From Amycolatopsis sp. NBC_01480 (GTDB taxonomy: Bacteria > Actinomycetota > Actinomycetes > Mycobacteriales > Pseudonocardiaceae): 64,000 nt of DNA. Positions 58,988 to 64,000 of this stretch are shown piece after piece. Each line of letters begins with the position of its first letter. The stretch's first letter is position 1. The stretch lies in the NCBI RefSeq assembly GCF_036227205.1, contig NZ_CP109442.1, positions 4,216,001 through 4,280,000 of the forward strand. Reading direction: 5' to 3'. A program made the position numbers and the translations under genes. Below the pieces are notes generated by a model. That model was not told the DNA's origin and ran no database searches. It saw only the letters and a program-made list of their open reading frames with translations.

Positions 58988-60277
58988 ATGAGCATGCGCC
59001 GCCGGATCCTGCTGGCGATCCTGCTCGCCGTGCTGGTCACGGCGGCGGTGCTGGGCATCCCGCTGGGCGTCACCGCGTGGCGGCTGGTGGAGAACCTGAA
59101 CCGCGAGAGCCTCGCCGAGCGGGCGCGGAACATCGCGGCGACCGTGGACACGCAGGTGGCGAACGGCCAGGACATCGACATCGGGCAGTTCCGCGTCGGC
59201 GTCCCGCAGGGCGGTCTGCTCACGGTGCGCGGCGACGGGCTGATCGAGAAGCACCTCGGCCTCGACCCGGGCCCGGACCCGGTGGTCGAATCGGTGCCGA
59301 CGGCCCGGCACGGCGCGGTCATCCTGGCTATCCCGAGCGGCCCGGTCCGCACCAAGCAGACGCAGGTGACGCTGCTCGTGGTGCTGCTGGTCGTGCTGTC
59401 GGTCGGCACCGGCGCGGTGGTCGCGACCGTGACCGCGCGAAGGCTCGCGAAGCCGCTTCGGCACGTCGCGGACCGCGCGTCCCGCCTCGGCGGCGGTGAC
59501 TTCCGGCCCGACCCGAGCCGCTACAGCGTCGCCGAGCTGGACATGGTCGCCGAGGCACTGGACACGTCGGGTTCGGCGCTGGCGCAGCTCGTGCAGCGGG
59601 AGCGCCAGCTCGTCGGCGACGTCTCGCACCAGCTGCGCAGCCGGCTCACAGCGTTGCAGCTGCGCCTCGAACCACTCACCGTGCACGAGGACCCCGACGT
59701 CGTCGAGGAGTCGCGCGCGGCGCAAGAGCAGGCCGACCGGCTGGCCGACGCGCTCGACGAGCTGCTCGCCGCCGCCCGCGCCGCCCGCGAGGTGGACGCC
59801 GAGCCCATGGACCTGCCCGCGACGCTGCCCGAGGTCGCGGAGGAGTGGCGGCAACTGCTGCGGGTCGAGGGCCGCAACCTGCGGCTGAAGGTCGCCGACG
59901 GCCTGATGGCGCGCGCCACGCCCGGCCGGCTGCGCGAGGTCATCGGCGTGCTGCTGGACAACGCACTGCGTCACGGCGCCGGCACGGTCACGTTGACCGC
60001 CCGGCGCGGTGACGCCGACGGCACGGTGGTGATCGAGGTCGGGGACACCGGCTCCGGTGTCCCCGACGAACTCACCCCGCACATCTTCGAACGCGGCTTC
60101 TCCGGCGGCGGCTCCACCGGCGTCGGCCTGGCGCTGGCCCGCGCGCTGGTGGAGGCCGACGGCGGCCGGCTCGAGCTGTCCAACAAACGGCCGGCGATCT
60201 TCAGCCTGTTCCTCAAGGTCCCGCGCCCGGACGACGTCGGCCAGGTGCGCTGGCCCGCCGAGCGCGTGCCCCGCTGA
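58988..60277 (+). CDS. Sensor histidine kinase (OmpR-type partner)
   Basis: 429 residues: two membrane helices (about 7-30 and 122-145) enclosing a short extracytoplasmic sensor, a HAMP segment (ARRLAKPLRHVADRASRLGGG), HisKA with H214 in DVSHQLRSRLTALQ, and a HATPase (VLLDNALRHG, VGDTGSGVPDE, GGGSTGVGLALARAL). The H-box reads HQLRSRLTAL where most kinases have a Pro (HELRTPLTAL), a minor variation. It works with the regulator just upstream. Palindrome family B copy 2 follows. Confidence 0.93.
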   Translation: MSMRRRILLAILLAVLVTAAVLGIPLGVTAWRLVENLNRESLAERARNIAATVDTQVANGQDIDIGQFRVGVPQGGLLTVRGDGLIEKHLGLDPGPDPVVESVPTARHGAVILAIPSGPVRTKQTQVTLLVVLLVVLSVGTGAVVATVTARRLAKPLRHVADRASRLGGGDFRPDPSRYSVAELDMVAEALDTSGSALAQLVQRERQLVGDVSHQLRSRLTALQLRLEPLTVHEDPDVVEESRAAQEQADRLADALDELLAAARAAREVDAEPMDLPATLPEVAEEWRQLLRVEGRNLRLKVADGLMARATPGRLREVIGVLLDNALRHGAGTVTLTARRGDADGTVVIEVGDTGSGVPDELTPHIFERGFSGGGSTGVGLALARALVEADGGRLELSNKRPAIFSLFLKVPRPDDVGQVRWPAERVPR

Positions 60278-60291
60278 GCTCGGCTCAAAGT

Positions 60292-60342
60292 CCGTCAAGG
60301 CCTCCTTACCCGCGTCCGACGCAGGTAAGGAGGCCTTGACGG
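60292..60342. repeat. Palindromic repeat family B, copy 2
   Basis: 51 bp, arms starting CCGTCAAGGCCTCCTTACC and ending GGTAAGGAGGCCTTGACGG, perfect 19-bp pairing. It lies between convergent kinase and NmrA-like genes, 14 bp after one stop and 5 bp before the other. Likely two-way terminator. Confidence 0.85.
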
Positions 60343-60347
60343 CGAGG

Positions 60348-61187
60348 TCAGGCGCGCTGCTCGCGAGCCCAGTCGGCGAACGTCAGCGGCGGACGGCCGA
60401 GTAATCGTTCGACGGTGTCGAACACGATGTCCTCGTAACCAGCCGACTGCCGCTTCAGCTCGAAGGAACCGTCGACGGCCGCGGCCGGCCAGCCTTGGGC
60501 GATCATGCGGGCGCGCGCCGCTTCGTGCGGCTCCTCGATGTAGCGGACCGGACGGCCGAGCGCCTCGCCGAGGATCGCGACCTGCCGCTCGGTCGTGAGG
60601 GCTTCGCCGCCGGTCAGCTCGTACGTCGCGCCTTCGTGGCCGGACGTGGTGAGCACCAGCGTGGCGACGGCGGCGATGTCGCGGCCGTGCACCAACGCGG
60701 ACGCCGGGTCGCCTTCGGGCCCGTACACCGCGCCGGTGGCCCGGATCGAGGGCAGCCAGCCGCGCCGGTTGTCCATGAACGCGCCGGGCCGCAGGATCGT
60801 CCACGCCGGACCGGCGGCGCGGATCGCCCGCTCGGCGCGGGCGTGGCCGGTGCTGATCGGATCCGTCTGTCCGAAGTGGACACCCGTGGTGGACAGCTTG
60901 ACCAGGTGCCGTACCCCGGCTTTTGCCGCCGCGGCAGCCAAGGCGGCCTCCTGGGCCGGGCCGTCGGAGCCGTGGCCGGAGGTGAGCACGAAAACGCGCT
61001 CGACGCCGTCGAGTAGAACGGGCAGCGAAGCGGTGTCGTCGAGGTCGCCGCGGACCACCTGGGCCCGCGGGTCGATCCGGGCCCGGGACGGGTCACGGGT
61101 CAGCGCGCGGACTTCGGCGCCGGCTTCGAGCAGGGCGGGAACGAGGGAGCGGCCGACTTTGCCGGTCGCGCCGAGAACGAGAATCAT
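60348..61187 (-). CDS. NmrA-like NAD(P)-binding protein (atypical SDR)
   Basis: 279 residues with an N-terminal Rossmann loop LVLGATGKVGRSLVPALLEAG, the NADPH-type TRDPSRAR, an LSTTGVHFG segment in place of the usual catalytic Tyr-Lys motif and ILRPGAFMDN. It resembles NmrA/QOR2-like sensors or quinone reductases (NAD(P)H-binding, atypical SDR5). ATG 61187 follows AAGGAG. Confidence 0.88.
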   Translation of the reverse strand: MILVLGATGKVGRSLVPALLEAGAEVRALTRDPSRARIDPRAQVVRGDLDDTASLPVLLDGVERVFVLTSGHGSDGPAQEAALAAAAAKAGVRHLVKLSTTGVHFGQTDPISTGHARAERAIRAAGPAWTILRPGAFMDNRRGWLPSIRATGAVYGPEGDPASALVHGRDIAAVATLVLTTSGHEGATYELTGGEALTTERQVAILGEALGRPVRYIEEPHEAARARMIAQGWPAAAVDGSFELKRQSAGYEDIVFDTVERLLGRPPLTFADWAREQRA

Positions 61188-61414
61188 GGAAAACTCCTTG
61201 TGCAGGAACGAAAACGCACGCAGGGCGTGCGGGGGCCACGAGGGTGAAAAGGTTCCAACCGTCGCCCGGCTACGGGGCGCGGTCCTCTTCGCGCTCGGGA
61301 ACCACCTCGAATCGTCCCGCCGGTCCCGGTCGAACCCGGGCGGCGTCGCTGTCACAAAGGAGCAAGTACGGCGGCGACCCTAAGCCGGGTCACCGCTCGC
61401 GGGCAAACCCATTT
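61188..61414. other. Gap without a visible gene
   Basis: 227 bp between the NmrA-like gene and the downstream end of the GtrA gene, both on the minus strand. It contains the NmrA-like promoter area, and no open frame with coding bias or clear palindrome was seen. Confidence 0.4.
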
Positions 61415-61939
61415 CTAACGGGGCAAGCGCGTGACCTGTTCGCGCCGGCGCTCGCCGAGGTCGTCCGGGAAGACCCACTTCTTGAAGCCCCAGAACCGGA
61501 ACACCATCGCGAGCAGCATGCCGATGATCGAGCCGCTGGCGAAGTCCGCGACCTCCTGCACCAGCCTGCTCACGTGCGGCACCTCGAGGTGCAGCGCGTA
61601 CCGCGACAGGTACAGCGGGATCAGGTTGACCACCACGGCGATGCCGCTGATCACGAAGAACAGCGTCGCCTCGTGAGTGCGCTCGCGCCCGCCGCGGGTG
61701 CGGAACGACCATTCGCGGTTCAGCACGTACGAGACGATCGTGGCCACGATGATCGCGATGGCCTTCGCGGTGGTCGGCTTCGACTCCAGCACGCTGAGCT
61801 TGAGCAGGTACCAGACACCGTTGTCGACGACGAAGGTGGTGGCGCCGACCAGCGCGAACTTCAGCATCTCCCGGTGCTTGATCAGCACCGCGCGCAGCGG
61901 CTCCGGCGTGCGGTTCAGCACGGTTTCGACAACGGTCAC
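61415..61939 (-). CDS. GtrA-family membrane protein, copy 1
   Basis: 174 residues with four membrane helices, of the GtrA/DPMS flippase-like family (polyprenol-phosphate sugar translocation in O-antigen or cell-wall polymer decoration). Seen: LKFALVGATTFVVDNGVWYLL, the family motif SYVLNREWSFRTRGGRER and FRFWGFKKWVFP. GTG start. Paralogous to the next gene. One GtrA gene (Rv3277) lies near birA in mycobacteria. Confidence 0.9.
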   Translation of the reverse strand: MTVVETVLNRTPEPLRAVLIKHREMLKFALVGATTFVVDNGVWYLLKLSVLESKPTTAKAIAIIVATIVSYVLNREWSFRTRGGRERTHEATLFFVISGIAVVVNLIPLYLSRYALHLEVPHVSRLVQEVADFASGSIIGMLLAMVFRFWGFKKWVFPDDLGERRREQVTRLPR

Positions 61940-61976
61940 ACCAGGCAGTCTAGAGAATCCGGGGCCACCGCCGGGC

Positions 61977-62495
61977 TCAGGCGGCCTTCCTGCCGGTAAT
62001 GTCCGGATCCCCCGTTTGGCTGCCGGAAACCGTCTTCAGCCGCGCGCCCTCGGTCGGGAAGACCCACTTCTTGAACGCCCACCAGCGGAACAGCGTGCCC
62101 AGCAGCGTCCCCAGGATCATGCCGCTGACGAAGTCGGCGACCTCCTGGCCCAGCAGGGTCAGGTGCGGCTCCTGCAGGTCCAGCACGTAGCGCGAGACCC
62201 ATTGGGGCAGCGCGTTCAGGCCCAGCGCGACGCCGCTGATGAGGAAGAACAGCGCGGCCTCGTGCGCCCGCTCGCGCCCGCCGCGGGTGCGGAAGGACCA
62301 TTCGCGGTTCGCGACGTAGGAGAAGATGGTCGCGACCAGGACCCCGACGATCAGCGCGGTCACGGGGTGTGTCCGGAGCACGGTGAACTTCAGCACGTAC
62401 GTGATGGCCGTGGTGATCAGGAAACTGATGCCGCCGACCACGGCGAACCGCAGCAGCTCACGGTGCTTCGTCAGTAACTCGCGCAGGATCCGCAC
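61977..62495 (-). CDS. GtrA-family membrane protein, copy 2
   Basis: 172 residues, four membrane helices, with the same motifs as copy 1 (SYVANREWSFRTRGGRER, RWWAFKKWVFP), and a longer hydrophilic C-terminus. The two genes are in tandem with 37 bp between and share long near-identical stretches, so they arose by duplication. Each may serve a different lipid-linked sugar. Confidence 0.9.
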   Translation of the reverse strand: MRILRELLTKHRELLRFAVVGGISFLITTAITYVLKFTVLRTHPVTALIVGVLVATIFSYVANREWSFRTRGGRERAHEAALFFLISGVALGLNALPQWVSRYVLDLQEPHLTLLGQEVADFVSGMILGTLLGTLFRWWAFKKWVFPTEGARLKTVSGSQTGDPDITGRKAA

Positions 62496-62505
62496 CTGCG
62501 CGACG

Positions 62506-64000
62506 CTACCCCCTCAGCCAGTCGAAAAAGCCGCGGGGCTCGATCGTCGGCGGGGTCTGGCCCGGTTTGCCGGAGTTGCCCGGACCGGGGTTCGGCGGCG
62601 CACTCGTGCTGGTCGCGGGCGTGCTGGGCGCGGTGGTCGTCTCCGGGTCGGCCGGCGGCGCGGGCGGGGCGCTGCTCGGGCTCGGGTGCTTTTTCGGCTT
62701 CGACGGGCTGGTGCTGGTGTCCGGCGAGGTCGTCGGTTTCTCCGACGGCTCCGGGCTCCCGGTGGTCGGGTACGGGACCTCGCAGATGCCCAGCCAGCAG
62801 CCGAAGAACAGCTGTACGGGCTTGGCGTTGGCCTTGCCCAGGGTGGCACTCACGGTGACCGGGGTGTCGCGGGAGGGCCGTCCGTCCAGCCGCACCCACA
62901 GGTTCACGTGCTGGTCCGGCGCGAGGGAGCCGCGGGTGGTGCAGGTGGCGCCGGAGCCCGTTGGCTCACAGGGGAATCCGCTGAGGCTCCACGACTGGTA
63001 GATCGCGTGGTCGAAGGTGACGGTGACGGGCTTCGTCGTCTTGCCGGTGTTGCGCACGCGGACGTAGACGAGCGGGTTGCGCGTCCACGGGAACGCCGAA
63101 AGCCCGTCGGTGTCCGCCTGCAGCAGCAGGTCGTCCTGCGGCGGGGCCTTCACCGTGACCTTCACGCTCACCGTGACCTGCATCGTCGCGCCCGAGGTGA
63201 CGGAGCCGGTGACAGTGCCGCCCTTCGCGCTGTCGTCGGCGAGGAGCCGGAAGGTGAGCACGGCCGACTGGCCGGGCTGCAGGCCTGAGCCGGTTTTACA
63301 GGTCACGGTGCCGGTGCCGCCTGGGCAGTTGACGGCCAGCGGGGCTGGGGTTTGGGCGGCGGGGCTGTCTTCCCGGAAGGAGCTCACCGCGCCACCGCCG
63401 CCCACCGGGACCGCGGAGACGCCTTGCGGCAGGTTCAGCGCGACCTGCACGGGGTCGGACAGGCTGCCGCCGTCATTGCGGACGGTGATGGGCAGGGTGA
63501 CCGGGCCCGCGCCCGGCTGCAGTTCGAGGTCGCCGGACGGCGCGGTCGCGGACATCTTCGCCGGCGCGGGCGAGGCCGGGGGCGGTGCTGCCGGAGGTGC
63601 GGCCGGCGGCGCGACGGGCGGCGGCGCGGGCTGGGCCGGCGGAGGCGCCTGCGGGGCGGGCACCGCGGGCGCGGCCGGGGGAGCGGGTTTCGGCGGCGGG
63701 GGCGCGGGCGCCGCGGCGGGCGGCGGGACCTGGGCCGCCACCGGGATCTCCTGTGATCCGCTCGAAGCCAGCGCGATGGCGACGGCGGCCACGATGGCCG
63801 CGCCCGAAACCGCGACCCCGGCGAACTGGCGGGGCGCGGAGGCCGCGGCGGCGGCACCCGCTTTCGCGCCACCGGCGGCGGCCGCACCGGAAGCGGCGGC
63901 CGCGGCCCCGGCCGTTGCCGCGGTGGCGGCGCCCGCCTTGGCCGCGCCGATCGTCGCGAGGTAGCCCAGCGCGGCACCGCCCAGCACGATCGGGGCGATG
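62506..64000 (-). CDS. C-terminal part of a membrane-anchored surface protein (partial)
   Basis: Frame remains open to the window edge, so the N-terminus is missing. Visible parts in order: a hydrophobic stretch and Ala/Gly repeats (near 63840-63990), one membrane helix (FAGVAVSGAAIVAAVAIALA), a Pro/Ala spacer of about 55 residues, then extracytoplasmic beta-sandwich repeats of DUF11/CARDB type (LPITVRNDGGSLSDPVQVAL; VYVRVRNTGKTTKPVTVTF). It ends in a Ser/Thr/Pro-rich tail and WLRG. This layout is known from actinomycete proteins whose N-terminal part is a sigma-factor-like domain, which cannot be checked here. It starts 10 bp upstream of GtrA copy 2. Confidence 0.65.
   Translation of the reverse strand, partial: IAPIVLGGAALGYLATIGAAKAGAATAATAGAAAAASGAAAAGGAKAGAAAAASAPRQFAGVAVSGAAIVAAVAIALASSGSQEIPVAAQVPPPAAAPAPPPPKPAPPAAPAVPAPQAPPPAQPAPPPVAPPAAPPAAPPPASPAPAKMSATAPSGDLELQPGAGPVTLPITVRNDGGSLSDPVQVALNLPQGVSAVPVGGGGAVSSFREDSPAAQTPAPLAVNCPGGTGTVTCKTGSGLQPGQSAVLTFRLLADDSAKGGTVTGSVTSGATMQVTVSVKVTVKAPPQDDLLLQADTDGLSAFPWTRNPLVYVRVRNTGKTTKPVTVTFDHAIYQSWSLSGFPCEPTGSGATCTTRGSLAPDQHVNLWVRLDGRPSRDTPVTVSATLGKANAKPVQLFFGCWLGICEVPYPTTGSPEPSEKPTTSPDTSTSPSKPKKHPSPSSAPPAPPADPETTTAPSTPATSTSAPPNPGPGNSGKPGQTPPTIEPRGFFDWLRG

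Overview
The window is a gene-dense, roughly 70% GC stretch with strong G/C bias at third codon positions, many GTG starts and a few TTG starts, and purine-rich Shine-Dalgarno sites. Gene content points to a soil actinomycete of the Pseudonocardiaceae, most likely Amycolatopsis or a close relative. The evidence is the accA3/accD5/accE/maf/birA/PH-domain/GtrA gene set, two DUF1707 proteins, a class F sortase locus and a TNT-domain protein. The genus is inferred from gene content and style, not from a marker gene.

Layout. 0-5 kb: adenosylcobalamin methylmalonyl-CoA mutase mutA-mutB plus its chaperone GTPase meaB. 5-12 kb: a small secreted protein, an M20 amidohydrolase, a repeat-rich gap with a DnaA-box cluster, a gamma-glutamylcyclotransferase-like gene, the LpdA-type flavoprotein, and a locus of two secreted paralogues plus a class F sortase. 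12-18.3 kb: a VOC protein, a PL7 alginate lyase, and the glycerol genes glpF-glpK divergent from glpD. 18.4-24 kb: GNAT, a NarL-type two-component system, two DUF1707 membrane proteins, and accA3 (biotin carboxylase/BCCP). 24-34 kb: a dicarboxylate symporter, maf, padR with a drug exporter, a second MFS exporter with a divergent TetR, and the carboxylase genes accE and accD5. 34-53 kb: an accessory stretch made of repeated regulator-enzyme modules (MarR/flavodoxin-like reductase, HxlR/imine reductase plus SDR, AraC/quinone reductase, MerR/beta-propeller, a BTAD-ATPase regulator, TetR/alcohol dehydrogenase, TetR/metallo-beta-lactamase fold). 53-64 kb: birA, a PH-domain protein, an HMG-CoA lyase-type enzyme, a TNT-domain toxin-like protein with a small partner gene, hisN, an OmpR-type two-component system, an NmrA-like protein, two GtrA paralogues, and an edge-truncated surface protein.

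How it fits together. AccA3, AccD5 and AccE should form a propionyl-CoA carboxylase, BirA should biotinylate AccA3, and MutAB with MeaB should convert the methylmalonyl-CoA to succinyl-CoA. One window therefore holds most of the propionate/methylmalonyl-CoA route; the epimerase is not seen. In Mycobacterium tuberculosis the order GtrA-PH-birA-accD5-accE5-maf-...-accA3 is compact. Here the same genes keep their order but are spread over about 40 kb by inserted accessory modules.

The most unusual non-coding signal is a set of three families of long palindromes. The main family has six copies, each exactly 46 bp. Five copies almost exactly fill the gaps between convergent genes, where they look like two-way terminators. 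The sixth lies in frame inside the coding sequence of the BTAD regulator. Other items worth attention are a sortase substrate cut by a stop codon from an in-frame membrane tail, a one-base frameshift in a VOC gene, a CxxC...CxxC microprotein ahead of glpF, and the TNT/partner pair. I saw no tRNA, rRNA, CRISPR array, transposase or integrase.
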